A DNA stretch of 64,000 bases from Paracoccus stylophorae (GCF_028553765.1 NZ_CP067134.1:343501-407500), one strand, 5' to 3'. Shown: positions 41,951 to 51,158, counted from the stretch's first letter. Numbers and translations: made by a program. Notes: generated by a model from the letters alone, not told the origin.

Positions 41951-42880
41951 ATGGATTGGCGGATCAGCGACATTCAGACCTTTCTGGCGGTGCTTGAGGC
42001 CGGCAGCATTTCGGGCGCGGCGGCGCGGGCCGATCTGTCGAAATCCGTGGTCAGCAAGCGGATCAGCGATTTCGAGGCGGCGTTGGGCGTGCCGCTGTTC
42101 ATCCGCCACGCCGGCCGGATCGCGCCCACCGACAGCGCCCATGCGCTGGCCGAACGGCTGCGCCCGGCGCTGGCCCAGCTGATCGCCGCGACCGAAAGTG
42201 TGACGGGCGACGACGCGCCGCTGCGCGGCAAGCTGACGGTGGCCGCCCCGATGAGCTTTGGCGTCCGCCATCTGGGCCCGGTGATCGCGGGCTTTGCGCG
42301 CGCCCATCCCGAACTGGCGATCGTGCTGGATTACGACGACCAGCTGACCGATCTGGGCCGGGCGGGCTTTGACGTGGGGCTGCGCATCGAGCAGATGCAC
42401 GACAGCACGCTGATCGCGCGCCGGCTGTGCACCGATCCGCAGATATTGGTGGCCAGCCCCGATTACCTGGCGCGGCACGGCGCGGTCGATGAACCGGGCG
42501 ATCTGGCCCGCCATACCGCCATCGGCTATCTGAACGCGCGGCTGTCCCGCATCTGGCCCTTCGGCGGCCGGATCGCGCCGCCCCCCGTCGGCCGCATCAC
42601 CGCCAATAACGGCGAGGCGATGCGCGATCTGGCCATCGGAGGGCTGGGTCTGGCGCTGCTGCCGCTGTTCATCGTCCATGACGCGCTGCGCGACGGCAGG
42701 CTGGTGCGGCTGCTGCCCGATCTGCCGCAGCGCGAACTGCCGATCAGCGTGGTGTGGCCGCCGGTCCGGCCGATGCCGCGCAAGACCCGCGCCTTCATCG
42801 ACCATCTGGCCGGCGCGTTTTCGACCGAAGCGCCGTGGCAGCGCGGGATCGGGCCGCCTGAAAGCGGGAAGGACACATGA
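41951..42880 (+). CDS. LysR-family transcriptional regulator
   Basis: 309 aa from ATG 41951; the open frame upstream crosses the operator region. The winged helix-turn-helix is [20 protein letters not shown] followed by [20 protein letters not shown]. The effector domain begins near residue 90 ([20 protein letters not shown]) and has the [15 protein letters not shown] segment. The closeness and divergence of the VOC gene, with a T-N11-A dyad between, make it the likely activator of VOC-FMN reductase. The ligand is probably a quinone or aromatic; this is not shown. Confidence 0.9.
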   Translation: MDWRISDIQTFLAVLEAGSISGAAARADLSKSVVSKRISDFEAALGVPLFIRHAGRIAPTDSAHALAERLRPALAQLIAATESVTGDDAPLRGKLTVAAPMSFGVRHLGPVIAGFARAHPELAIVLDYDDQLTDLGRAGFDVGLRIEQMHDSTLIARRLCTDPQILVASPDYLARHGAVDEPGDLARHTAIGYLNARLSRIWPFGGRIAPPPVGRITANNGEAMRDLAIGGLGLALLPLFIVHDALRDGRLVRLLPDLPQRELPISVVWPPVRPMPRKTRAFIDHLAGAFSTEAPWQRGIGPPESGKDT

Positions 42881-42986
42881 TCCGGCGCGGCCTGCGCCGC
42901 CCTGCCGGAAAGGGGGCCTCGCCGGCCCCCTCTTGGCCTGCGGCCAATTCACCCCCGCAGGTATTTGCAAAGAGGGCGAGGGGCGA

Positions 42987-44060
42987 TCAGGCGCCCACCG
43001 GCACCAGATGATGATCCCAGGCGCGGCCGGGTTTGCTGGCCAGTCTGCGGACCCGGCCCTCGGCGCGGATCAGCCCGCCAAGCCCGTCCGAGATGACGAA
43101 ACCCGCGGCCGAGGGGGCAAGGCCGCAGACATCCTCGCGCCGGATCGTCTGAAGATGGGTGCCGGTCGCATCGAAGATCTGCACCCGCCCGCCGCGCGGC
43201 GAGCTGATCGCGACGCGGCCGCGCGCGCCGTCGAAGGCGATCGAGCCGACATAGCCGCCCATCGCCACCGCCTCGTGCAGGGGCATCCGGTCAAGGACCG
43301 TCGCCTGTCCGCGCCGGTGCAGCCCCATCAGCGGCACGCCGTCGGCCGGATCGCCCTGCCACTGCATCCCGAAGGCCACCAGCCCGTCCCGGCCCAGGGC
43401 GATGTGGCGGATCGAGTTCAGCCGCAGGTCGGCGGTCAGTTCGACCTTGTCCAGCAACTGCCCGTCCGCGCCGATATAGGCCAGGTTGGGTCGCATCGCC
43501 GGCACGTCCAGCTTCACGCCGGGCCGCGCGGGATCGCTGCGATAGCCGCCATTGGCCGCCACGATCACGTCGCCGTCGGTGCGCCGGATCTCGTGCGGGC
43601 CGATGCCGTGGGTTGCGATCTCGCCGATCCGGGTCCAGTCGCGGGCGCGCGACCACAGCCCGATCCGTCCCTGCCCGGTGGCGAAATCGTTTTCCGAGGT
43701 GCACAGGACATCGCCATTCGCGATGAAGGTGCCGTGGCCATAGAAATGCCGGCCCTGCGGGGCGTGCAGCCGCGCCATCACCGTGCCGCTGGCGCAGTTC
43801 AGCACCAGGGCGAAGGTGCCCGGACTGCGGGCGAAGGCCACGGCTTCGGGCGCGGTCGGGTGGGCGGCGGCGGCGTGGCCGCGGCCGGGCAGGGCGATGC
43901 GGAACGTGTCGGAGCCATCCTGCGCCAGACCGTACAGCGCATGGGTGCCATCCGCCTCGCGCGCGGCACCCAGCATCGCCGGGCTGCCGGCATCGGCCCA
44001 GGACAGGCGCGGCGCGATGGCGCCGGCCAAAAGCGCGGTCAGAAAGCCGCGCCGGCGCAT
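42987..44060 (-). CDS. DUF1513 protein, exported beta-propeller-like
   Basis: 357 aa from ATG 44060. The N-terminus MRRRGFLTALLAGAIAPRLSWA looks like a Tat signal (RRxFL) ending in an AxA-like site. The body has repeated short beta-rich blocks (GHGTFIANGDVLCTSENDF, GIGPHEIRRTDGDVIVAANG, LVAFGMQWQGDPADG) of the DUF1513 family. It is the last gene of the imelysin operon: its ATG overlaps the stop of the second imelysin by one base. DUF1513 genes accompany imelysins in many proteobacteria and are presumed to take part in periplasmic iron acquisition. Biochemical role unknown. Confidence 0.85.
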   Translation of the reverse strand: MRRRGFLTALLAGAIAPRLSWADAGSPAMLGAAREADGTHALYGLAQDGSDTFRIALPGRGHAAAAHPTAPEAVAFARSPGTFALVLNCASGTVMARLHAPQGRHFYGHGTFIANGDVLCTSENDFATGQGRIGLWSRARDWTRIGEIATHGIGPHEIRRTDGDVIVAANGGYRSDPARPGVKLDVPAMRPNLAYIGADGQLLDKVELTADLRLNSIRHIALGRDGLVAFGMQWQGDPADGVPLMGLHRRGQATVLDRMPLHEAVAMGGYVGSIAFDGARGRVAISSPRGGRVQIFDATGTHLQTIRREDVCGLAPSAAGFVISDGLGGLIRAEGRVRRLASKPGRAWDHHLVPVGA

Positions 44061-45049
44061 CAATCGCCATCCTTCGAATTGAAGCCGGCGGTCAGCCCCA
44101 GCTGGCCGCCGATTTCGGCCCGGACGGCGTCGCCGACGGCGCGGATCTGCTGCGCCAGGATCTCGGCCTTCAGCCGGCCCTGCGGCGTGGCGACACCGCC
44201 AAGGCGCGGATCGTCCAGCGACCGGACCGTGGCCAGCGCGGTGGCGAAGGCCGCCTCGGTCGCGGGCAGGGGCCGGGCGGCCAGATCCAGCGCCAGATCG
44301 CGCAGCGCCTGCAACGACAGCACGATGTTGCGCTGCGGCCGGTCCGACCGCCATGCCTCGGCCAGTTTCGGGCGCGGCTTATCGAAGCTGCCCATCGGCC
44401 GGCCCAGCCGCTGATCGGCGTCGAATTCAAGCGCCGACAGCAGCGCGGTGTAGAACGCCTGCTGCGGTTCCCGGGGCGACAGATAGCGGTCGTTGCCGTC
44501 TTCGCCTGCCGCCAGCATCAGCTGCGCATGATCCTGCCAGTCGTCCTGCACCGCCTGCGCGATCGCGGCCAGATCGGCGGCGATGGCGGCGGCATAGCGG
44601 CAGGCGTAATCGTCCGCGCCATAACCGGCATCGTCGCCATAGATCAGCAGTTCCAGCGCCATCAGCCCGCGTCCGGCAATCGACACCTGCGCGAATTCCT
44701 GCGGATATTCGACCGCCGGATCGGCGTTCGCGACAAGGCCGCGGACGGTGCGCGAGACCAGTCCGCGCGGATCGGGCCAGAATTCGACGGTCAGCGCGCG
44801 ACCGTCCTGTTCCAGCGGCCCAAGGCCCAGATGCGACAGCCCCATCCAGGCGTCGAAACTGTCCTGATATGCCGGGCGCAGCGCGGTCGCGGTGCAGTCG
44901 CGTTCGGCCGCTTCCGCCAGCGCGCGGGTGGCATCGGCAAACCCCGCGGTCGCGGGGCGGACATGGTCGCGCAGGACGTCCGTCACATCCGACAGCGCCG
45001 GCAGCGGCATCAGGGCGATCAGGACCGGCAGGCAGGCGGCAAGGCGCAT
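44060..45049 (-). CDS. Imelysin-family protein (second, shorter)
   Basis: 329 aa from ATG 45049, chosen because it touches the stop of the di-heme gene. A cleavable signal peptide is clear (LAACLPVLIALMPLPALS). The domain has WMGLSHLGLGPLEQDG and the conserved RGLMALELLIYGDD, corresponding to the imelysin GxHxxE block with the His replaced by Met-Ala in this paralogue. YACRYAAAIAADLAAIAQ and QRNIVLSLQALRDLA follow. It is presumed periplasmic and iron-linked. Loss of the His suggests a different metal site or a structural role relative to the first imelysin. It is coupled to DUF1513 downstream. Confidence 0.85.
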   Translation of the reverse strand: MRLAACLPVLIALMPLPALSDVTDVLRDHVRPATAGFADATRALAEAAERDCTATALRPAYQDSFDAWMGLSHLGLGPLEQDGRALTVEFWPDPRGLVSRTVRGLVANADPAVEYPQEFAQVSIAGRGLMALELLIYGDDAGYGADDYACRYAAAIAADLAAIAQAVQDDWQDHAQLMLAAGEDGNDRYLSPREPQQAFYTALLSALEFDADQRLGRPMGSFDKPRPKLAEAWRSDRPQRNIVLSLQALRDLALDLAARPLPATEAAFATALATVRSLDDPRLGGVATPQGRLKAEILAQQIRAVGDAVRAEIGGQLGLTAGFNSKDGD

Positions 45050-46638
45050 CACAGGCTTTCCACGAATCGGATCAGCGCCGCGCGGTCGTCGGGCGGCATG
45101 TCGGTGACGGCATCGCGGGCGGGCTGCGCCTCGCCGCCATGCCACAGGATGGCTTCCAGGATCGACCGGGCGCGGCCGTCATGCAGGAACAGGCTGTGCC
45201 CGTTCACCTGCTGCGTCAAGCCGATCCCCCACAGCGGCGCCGTGCGCCATTCGCGCCCGCTGGCCAGGCTTTCGGGGCGGTCGTCGGCCAGCCCCTCGCC
45301 CATGTCGTGCAGCAGCATGTCGGTATAGGGCCAGATCAGCTGAAAGCTGTGTTCGGGCCGGTCCTGCATTCGGGCGGTCACGAATTTGGGGCGGTGACAA
45401 TCGGCGCAGCCGGTGGCGTAGAACACCTGCTTGCCGCGCAGCACCGTCGGATCGTCCGCGCCGCGCCGCGCCGGCACCGCCAGGTGCTGGCTGTAGAACG
45501 TGACCAGATCCAGCGCCTCGGCGTCGATCTCGGTGCCGCGCGCGTCGCCCGCGCCGTTGGGGGCGTTCAGACAGGCGGCCTGGGCCGGCGTGCAATCGCC
45601 CGACGGCGCCGGATGCAGCGGGTTCGAGATGCCGATATCGCCCGAAAACGCGCTGGCCGACTGTTCCTCGATCGTGGGCATCCCGGCCTTCCAGCCGAAC
45701 CGTCCCAGCATCGGGCGCCGATGGCGGACCGACCAGGTGATCTGCGCCCGCCCCGAAATGCCGTCGCCATCCGCATCGTCGGGGTCCGCGCCCGCCGCGA
45801 TGTCGCGCGCCGGCACCGCCTCCAGCAGGCCCAGCCCGATCATCTGCGGGGCGACGCGCGGGCTGATCATCAGATCGTCGCGCAGCGGGCCATAGCCGGG
45901 ATTGTCGATGCGGTATCGCGGCCGGCGCAGATGCGCGACCTCGCCGCCCGACAGGGGCACGGTTTCCTCGGTATAGGCGATTGCCATCCGCCCCTCGGCC
46001 GGGACGCCGGCGACGGACAGATCCTGCAACTGGCCGCCATAGACCGGATCGGGCCGGGTGGGGCGATAGGGATTGCCGGTGCCGGCCAGATAATCCTCGA
46101 TCTCGGTGCGCGGGTCGTTGTCGGCGGCGGGAACCGACAGGCGCAGGAACATCGACCCGCCCGGCGCGTCGGGCGTATCGGGCGGATGGCCGCGCCCGTC
46201 CTTCAGGTGGCAGTTCTGGCAGGCCCGCGAATTGTACAGCGGCCCCAGCCCGTCCGATGCCAGCGTCGATGCGGGCGAGGATACCCACAGCTTGCGAAAC
46301 AGCCCGTTGCCCAGCTTGAAGCGCAACTCGCCCTCGAACGAGATATTGCCCGACGGCAGCGAGAACGCGTCGGCGTCGTCGCGCGCCCGCACCGTCGCCG
46401 CGCCGCCGGGATTGACCTCGAACGGCTCGGGCGCGCTGAAATCGGAGGTCGGCGCGACGACCGCGGCGATCCGCGCCGCCTCGTCCGGGGTGCGGGCGGT
46501 CGCGTTCAGATGCGGGTCGTCCAGATGCAGCGCCTCGGCCGAGGGCAGCGGCGTCTGCGCCAGCCCCGCACCCGCGACGACCAGCGCCAGCAGCGGCAGA
46601 CGCCGCAGCAGGGTCAGGTGTTTACTGGAAGACCGCAT
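45049..46638 (-). CDS. Di-heme c-type oxidoreductase (thiol-oxidoreductase-like)
   Basis: 529 aa from ATG 46638, with an ATG at 46647 also in frame; both lie inside the end of the upstream imelysin gene. A signal peptide (HLTLLRRLPLLALVVAGAG) is followed by one CxxCH in YNSRACQNCHLKDGRGH (about residue 120) and a second in YATGCADCHRPKF (about residue 425). Conserved HDMGEGLADD and GRARSILEAILWHGGEA are typical of the di-heme oxidoreductase family found with imelysins. It is probably periplasmic and may reduce or oxidise iron during uptake. It lies between two imelysin genes in one operon. Confidence 0.9.
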   Translation of the reverse strand: MRSSSKHLTLLRRLPLLALVVAGAGLAQTPLPSAEALHLDDPHLNATARTPDEAARIAAVVAPTSDFSAPEPFEVNPGGAATVRARDDADAFSLPSGNISFEGELRFKLGNGLFRKLWVSSPASTLASDGLGPLYNSRACQNCHLKDGRGHPPDTPDAPGGSMFLRLSVPAADNDPRTEIEDYLAGTGNPYRPTRPDPVYGGQLQDLSVAGVPAEGRMAIAYTEETVPLSGGEVAHLRRPRYRIDNPGYGPLRDDLMISPRVAPQMIGLGLLEAVPARDIAAGADPDDADGDGISGRAQITWSVRHRRPMLGRFGWKAGMPTIEEQSASAFSGDIGISNPLHPAPSGDCTPAQAACLNAPNGAGDARGTEIDAEALDLVTFYSQHLAVPARRGADDPTVLRGKQVFYATGCADCHRPKFVTARMQDRPEHSFQLIWPYTDMLLHDMGEGLADDRPESLASGREWRTAPLWGIGLTQQVNGHSLFLHDGRARSILEAILWHGGEAQPARDAVTDMPPDDRAALIRFVESL

Positions 46639-47878
46639 CCGGCGCATCGAGGCTGTCCGAGCCTTCGAACCCAATCTGTTGCAGGCCCAGCGCGTCGACC
46701 GCGCGTTCGATGTCGCGGGTCTGGGCGACCAGCGCATCGACGGCGGCCATGATCAGCGCCTCGCCCTCGGCATTGCCGCGCGCCAGAAGCTGGTCATACG
46801 AGGTTCCGGCCTCGGCCACGGTCTTCAGGTCGCCCAGCCGCGCGACGCTGTCCGACAGCCCGCGGCGCAGCGATTCGTCGGTCGCCGGATCGGCCGCCTC
46901 GACCAGCGACGACAGGCTTTCGCCCGACACGACGCTGCCATCGACGCGCACATAGCGGCCCAGATAGACGTTCCTGATGCCGATGCCATCGTAATAATGG
47001 CTGTCATGGGTGTTGTCGGAGAAACAGTCATGCTCTTCCTCGGGGTCGTTCAGCATCACCCCCAGCTTCATCCGCTCGCCCGCCAGTTCGCCATAGGACA
47101 GGCTGCCCATGCCGGTCAGCATCGCGGTGATCGCGGCATCGGGATCGGCGGTCAGCCCCGATGCGGCCTCGCCCCCTTCGGCCCATTGCGCGGTCATCCA
47201 TTCCAGATCGCTGACCAGCAGATCGGTCGCGGCCTTCAGATACGCGGCGCGCCGGTCGCAATTGTCGTTGGTGCAATCCGCGCCCTGCGCGTAATCGGTC
47301 CAGGGCCGGTCGCCCGCGCCGTGATCGGTGCCGTTCAGGTCCTGACCCCACAGCAGGAATTCGATGGCGTGGTATCCGGTGGCCACGTTCGCCTCGATGG
47401 TGTCGGCCTCGTGCAGCGTGTCGGACAGCAGGTCCGGGGTGATTTCGGTCGCGTCGATCTGGTTGCCCGAAAGGGTAAAGGTCGTGTTGCCGATCACGTT
47501 CAGCGCGGCGTATTCGTTCTCGTCCGACGCGCCGCCATAGGAGGCATCGACATAGTCGATCAGCCCCTCGTCCAGCGGCCAGGCATTCACCTTGCCCTCC
47601 CAGTCATCGACGATGGGGTTGCCAAAGCGGAACGCCTCGGTCTGCATATAGGGAACGCGCGCCTGCCGCCACGCAACGCGCGCGGCCTGCATCGTCTGGA
47701 ACGAAGGTTCGGCGATCAGCGCGTCGATGGCGGCCTGCAGATCCTTGGCCTTGGTCAGGCTGTCTTCATAGGTCGCATGGGCGATGGCAACGTAATTGGC
47801 GACGACGTCCGGCTTTCCGGCCATTGCGGGCAGGGCGACCGCCGAGGCCAGGGCCGAAAGGACGAGGGTGGTCTTCAT
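46622..47878 (-). CDS. Imelysin-family iron-associated protein (first, full-length)
   Basis: 418 aa from ATG 47878 with AGGAGA before it. The signal peptide is LVLSALASAVALPAMAG. The imelysin motif GYHAIEFLLWGQDL (GxHxxE) is intact near residue 165, with NPIVDDWEGKVNAWPLDEGLIDY earlier and ERMKLGVMLNDPEEEHDCFSDNTHDS later. Such periplasmic or lipid-anchored proteins are iron-repressed in many bacteria. It heads the operon imelysin-di-heme protein-imelysin-DUF1513. In the 127 bp upstream I see a TTGACT -35-like hexamer but no confident Fur, Irr or RirA box. Confidence 0.92.
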   Translation of the reverse strand: MKTTLVLSALASAVALPAMAGKPDVVANYVAIAHATYEDSLTKAKDLQAAIDALIAEPSFQTMQAARVAWRQARVPYMQTEAFRFGNPIVDDWEGKVNAWPLDEGLIDYVDASYGGASDENEYAALNVIGNTTFTLSGNQIDATEITPDLLSDTLHEADTIEANVATGYHAIEFLLWGQDLNGTDHGAGDRPWTDYAQGADCTNDNCDRRAAYLKAATDLLVSDLEWMTAQWAEGGEAASGLTADPDAAITAMLTGMGSLSYGELAGERMKLGVMLNDPEEEHDCFSDNTHDSHYYDGIGIRNVYLGRYVRVDGSVVSGESLSSLVEAADPATDESLRRGLSDSVARLGDLKTVAEAGTSYDQLLARGNAEGEALIMAAVDALVAQTRDIERAVDALGLQQIGFEGSDSLDAPDAVFQ

Positions 47879-48005
47879 GGGCTTCTCCTGTCGGGATGCG
47901 CGTCGCATCGGTTTCGCTGTTCTGGTCCGCAACGGCACCGAAAGTCAATTCCTGACTTCTTTGCTGGGGCAATCCGGCCGCCGCGACGTCGGCGCGCCCG
48001 CCGCC

Positions 48006-48428
48006 CTAGCTGCCGGCGATGATCCGGCGCATCAGGTCGACGAAAACCTGCTGTTCCTGCGGGCTCAGCGGCGCCAGCGAGCGGGCGTTTTCCTGCATTG
48101 CGGCGTCGATGGCCGGGCCGCGCAGGCGGCGCGCGCGGTCGGTCAGCCAGACGCGCTGGACCCGGCCATCGGTGTCGTCCCGTTCGCGACGAATCAGGCC
48201 GTCTCGCTCCATTCGGGTCAGCGTGTTGGCCATGGTCGCCTGTTCGATATCCAGCCGCGTCACCAGCTGTTTCTGCGTCAGCCCGTCCTGTTCCCACAAC
48301 TCCAGCAGCGCCGGAAACGTGCCGGTCGTCAGCCCAAGCGGCTTGATTCGCGCCGTCAGCCCGCGCGCGAACAGCCGCGCGACGTGGTTTGCCAGATAAC
48401 CCGCCGACTGGTCCTTTTCAAAATCCAT
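48006..48428 (-). CDS. MarR-family transcriptional regulator
   Basis: 140 aa from ATG 48428; the 12-codon extension to 48464 runs into operator sequence. The winged helix is visible as LTQKQLVTRLDIEQATMANTLTRMERDGLIRRERDDTDGR (read in two pieces, residues ~49-88), with the basic wing RRERDDTDGRVQR. LTDRARRLRGPAIDAA follows. It is a small dimeric repressor, likely responding to phenolic or oxidising compounds. It is divergent from a small membrane protein gene, and two related palindromes lie between, so it should repress both genes. Confidence 0.92.
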   Translation of the reverse strand: MDFEKDQSAGYLANHVARLFARGLTARIKPLGLTTGTFPALLELWEQDGLTQKQLVTRLDIEQATMANTLTRMERDGLIRRERDDTDGRVQRVWLTDRARRLRGPAIDAAMQENARSLAPLSPQEQQVFVDLMRRIIAGS

Positions 48429-48444
48429 GCAGCTGTCATAGCAG

Positions 48445-48464
48445 TTGCATAGCTTGCTATACAA
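48445..48464. promoter_or_regulatory. MarR operator candidate 1
   Basis: TTGCATAGCTTGCTATACAA is a 20-bp palindrome with TTGnATAGC and GCTATnCAA halves. Its core ATAGCTTGCTAT is repeated 22 bp away. It sits just upstream of the MarR start codon. Confidence 0.7.
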
Positions 48465-48470
48465 GTATAT

Positions 48471-48486
48471 ATAGCTTGCTATTCAA
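48471..48486. promoter_or_regulatory. MarR operator candidate 2
   Basis: ATAGCTTGCTATTCAA repeats the first site's core and right flank exactly except for one base, two helical turns downstream. It is 28 bases before the ATG of the membrane-protein gene. Confidence 0.65.
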
Positions 48487-48514
48487 CTTGGCCTGACACA
48501 CACGGAGAACTCGC

Positions 48515-48967
48515 ATGACCAAGATCATCCATCCCATCGCGGGCACCCTTGCCCTGCTGACGATCCTCAGCTTCTGGCTTGCCACCGCGCTGTCGGAACT
48601 GTTCGCGGACCAGGGCGTCGTGACGGCCGTCAAGACCGCGATCCCGTGGGGGTTCGTGATCCTCGTCCCGGCGCTGATGGCGGTGGGCGGGTCGGGCTTC
48701 CGGCTGGGCCGCCAGCGGCGCGGGCCGCTGGTCGCGGCCAAGCGCCGGCGGATGCCCGTGATCGCGGCCAACGGCATCCTGATCCTTATTCCCGCCGCCT
48801 TCTACCTGTCCGCCAAGGCGCAGGCAGGCGCGTTCGATACGGGCTTCTATACGGTTCAGGCGGTCGAACTGATCGTGGGCGGGGTCAATATCGCCTTGCT
48901 GTCAATGAACATGCGCGACGGTCTGCGGCTGGCCGGCAGATCGCGGCACCCGGCGCGGGCCTGCTGA
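48515..48967 (+). CDS. Small four-helix membrane protein under MarR control
   Basis: 150 aa, with GGAGA before ATG 48515. Four hydrophobic segments are apparent: residues ~8-28, 42-60, 80-97 and 112-130 (IAGTLALLTILSFWLATAL, WGFVILVPALMAVGG, ANGILILIPAAFYL, AVELIVGGVNIALLSMN). Between the second and third is a basic loop, RLGRQRRGPLVAAKRRR, that should face the cytosol. I do not recognise a named family. The divergent MarR gene and the tandem operators indicate inducible expression, perhaps in response to a toxic small molecule. Function unknown. Confidence 0.8.
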   Translation: MTKIIHPIAGTLALLTILSFWLATALSELFADQGVVTAVKTAIPWGFVILVPALMAVGGSGFRLGRQRRGPLVAAKRRRMPVIAANGILILIPAAFYLSAKAQAGAFDTGFYTVQAVELIVGGVNIALLSMNMRDGLRLAGRSRHPARAC

Positions 48968-49017
48968 GTCGCGGACCAGCTGGCCCGGCCGGCGCGATGG
49001 GCGCGATGGCGCGGCGA

Positions 49018-49803
49018 TCAGTCCGGAAAGCTCCAGCCGTCATGCTCGATCCGGAAGATGCGGAAGGGGGCGTCGGCCTGGTCGCTATCGGCGCGCAGAT
49101 GGAATACCGCGCTGCTGGACCGGCCGAAATTCTGGATCACGGCATTGATGCGGATCGTGCCGCGAAACATCGGGGTGTCGGGATCGGGGGCGATGCGGGT
49201 GACGCTGCCCTGAAAATCCTGCGCGTCATACAGCAGATCGGCGCCATGCCCGCGCAGATCCGGCACGATGCCCGCATGGAAGAACCTGGGCGCGTTGGCG
49301 GGCGCGAAGGGGTTTTCTTCCCGGCTGTCCGCGGTTTCGAACGCGGCATACAGGTCGTGGACGAGCCGCGCCGCCGCGTCGATCAGCGGATCGCCGGTTT
49401 GCTGCATCGGGATCTGGGTGGCATCGGTTGCCGGCGGCGCGACCGCCGGTCCCGTATCCTCCATCAGGAAACGCTGCGCGACCCAGCCCGCCTTGGCCGT
49501 ATCCGCGGTGCGCATCAGGCACCACCGTTGCGGCAAGCGGGCACGCTGCGCCTGCGTCAGCCGGTTGGCGATCGAGGGGATCAGCAACGGCACGCATGTG
49601 ATCTGTTCCAGCGCGCGCGCATCGGGCGGCAACTGGTCGATGACCGGATATTCGGTGCCCGGACCCATCCGCATGTTCAGCACGTCGTCCCGCGCCACGC
49701 CGGTCACGCGCCAGGCATCCGGCCCGTGCCCGTCGATTTCAGCCCAGGCCGGGCCAAGGCCCATGGCGCAGCACATCGCAAACAGGATCGTTCTCAGGCG
49801 CAT
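49018..49803 (-). CDS. Exported SH3-domain protein of unknown function
   Basis: 261 aa from ATG 49803; the frame further upstream is a shadow of the TRAP gene. A signal peptide (RTILFAMCCAMGLGPAWA) is followed by a bacterial SH3 repeat (VARDDVLNMRMGPGTEYPVIDQLP, read in two parts, residues ~35-57) with CVPL and WCLMRTADTAKAGWVAQRFL. The second half (residues ~130-261) shows no recognised domain. Bacterial SH3 domains bind peptidoglycan or proteins in the periplasm. It starts 35 bp after the TRAP large permease gene and may be a distal operon member, but nothing links it to aromatic catabolism. Confidence 0.82.
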   Translation of the reverse strand: MRLRTILFAMCCAMGLGPAWAEIDGHGPDAWRVTGVARDDVLNMRMGPGTEYPVIDQLPPDARALEQITCVPLLIPSIANRLTQAQRARLPQRWCLMRTADTAKAGWVAQRFLMEDTGPAVAPPATDATQIPMQQTGDPLIDAAARLVHDLYAAFETADSREENPFAPANAPRFFHAGIVPDLRGHGADLLYDAQDFQGSVTRIAPDPDTPMFRGTIRINAVIQNFGRSSSAVFHLRADSDQADAPFRIFRIEHDGWSFPD

Positions 49804-49838
49804 CGTCTTGCCTCCATGACGGGGGTCGTTCCGGCGGT

Positions 49839-51158
49839 TCAGCCCAGCAATCGCACCAGACCCAAGGTGACGAAGGGAAAGGCCACAAGCGCCGCGATGC
49901 GGATCACGTCGCTGATCAGGAACGGCAGCACGCCGCGAAAGCTTTCGATCATCGGCACGTCCTTGGCCATGCCGTTGATGACAAAGACGTTCATGCCCAC
50001 CGGCGGGGTGATCAGCCCGACCTCGACCACCACGACGGCAAGGATGCCGAACCAGATCAGCGTTTCTTCGCGCGGCATGCCGAAATCCAGCCCCGCGATG
50101 ATCGGATAGAAGATCGGGATCGTCAGCAGCAGCATGGACATCGAATCCATCACGCAGCCCAGCACCAGATACAGCACCAGCATCGCGAGCAGGACCAGCA
50201 TCGGCGTCAGGCCGGAATTCTGGATCGCATCGGCAAGCAGCATCGGCGTCCGGGTCTGCGCCAGAAACGCGTTGAACGTCTCGGCCCCCAGAAGGATCAG
50301 GAAGATCATCCCCGAGGTGACGGCGGTGCCGCGCAGGCAATCCGCGATTCCCCTCAGCCGCATCCCGCCATGCAGCACCGCCAGCAATCCGGTGCCGAAG
50401 GCGCCGACGGCGGCGGCTTCGGTCGGCGTGAACCAGCCGCGATACATGCCCACGATGACCAGCGCGAAGATCACGATCAGCGTCCAGGTCTCGCGCAGCG
50501 CGCCAAGCCGTTCGGCCCAGTTCGCGCGCGGGCCGGCCGGACCGTCATCGGGATTGCGGCTGACGAAGATGGCCACGGCGACCATATAACCGAGCGCGGC
50601 CAGCACGCCGGGCACCAGTGCCGCCACGAACATCTTGGCGATGCTTTGTTCGGCCATCAGCGCATACAGCACCAGGATCACCGAAGGCGGGATCAGGATG
50701 CCAAGCGTACCGCCCGCCGCCAGCGATCCGGTGGCCAGCGCGCCGCTGTAGTTGTATCGCTTCATCTCGGGCAGGGCGACCTGGCCCATGGTGGCGGCGG
50801 TGGCCAGCGACGAGCCGCAGATCGCGCCGAAGGCCGCGCACCCGCCGATCGAGGCCATGGCCAGCCCGCCCTTGCGATGCCCCAGAAACGCCGCCGCCGT
50901 GCGATACAGTGCCCGGCTCATCCCGGCCTTGGTGGCGAATTCGCCCATCAGCACGAACAGCGGAATGACCGACAGCGAATAGGTCGAGAACTGGTAGTAG
51001 GTCGAGGTTTTCAGGAACGCCAGCAGCGGCGTCGTTCCCGTCCACAGCCCATAGCCGCCGATGCCGACGCCCAGCATCGCGACCCCGATGGGGATACGCA
51101 CCGCCATCAGCGCCAGCAGCACCGCGAACCCCGTCAGCCCGGCGGCGATCCCCGTCAT
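49839..51158 (-). CDS. TRAP transporter large permease (DctM type)
   Basis: 439 aa from ATG 51158, which overlaps the small permease stop as ATGA. About twelve hydrophobic helices are apparent. Family blocks include VIPLFVLMGEFATKAGM, GAICGSSLATAATMGQVALPE, GSLAAGGTLGILIPPSVILV, TPTEAAAVGAFGTG and ITPPVGMNVFVINGMA. It forms the Na+-driven translocation channel in the inner membrane. The position directly after pcaB and the dctP gene indicates an aromatic acid or pathway-related carboxylate as substrate (inference). Confidence 0.94.
   Translation of the reverse strand: MTGIAAGLTGFAVLLALMAVRIPIGVAMLGVGIGGYGLWTGTTPLLAFLKTSTYYQFSTYSLSVIPLFVLMGEFATKAGMSRALYRTAAAFLGHRKGGLAMASIGGCAAFGAICGSSLATAATMGQVALPEMKRYNYSGALATGSLAAGGTLGILIPPSVILVLYALMAEQSIAKMFVAALVPGVLAALGYMVAVAIFVSRNPDDGPAGPRANWAERLGALRETWTLIVIFALVIVGMYRGWFTPTEAAAVGAFGTGLLAVLHGGMRLRGIADCLRGTAVTSGMIFLILLGAETFNAFLAQTRTPMLLADAIQNSGLTPMLVLLAMLVLYLVLGCVMDSMSMLLLTIPIFYPIIAGLDFGMPREETLIWFGILAVVVVEVGLITPPVGMNVFVINGMAKDVPMIESFRGVLPFLISDVIRIAALVAFPFVTLGLVRLLG

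Noticed and set aside
47879..48005. Fur/Irr/RirA box before the imelysin operon
   Set aside because: Only a TTGACT hexamer was found; no palindrome or ICE/IRO-like motif convincing by eye.
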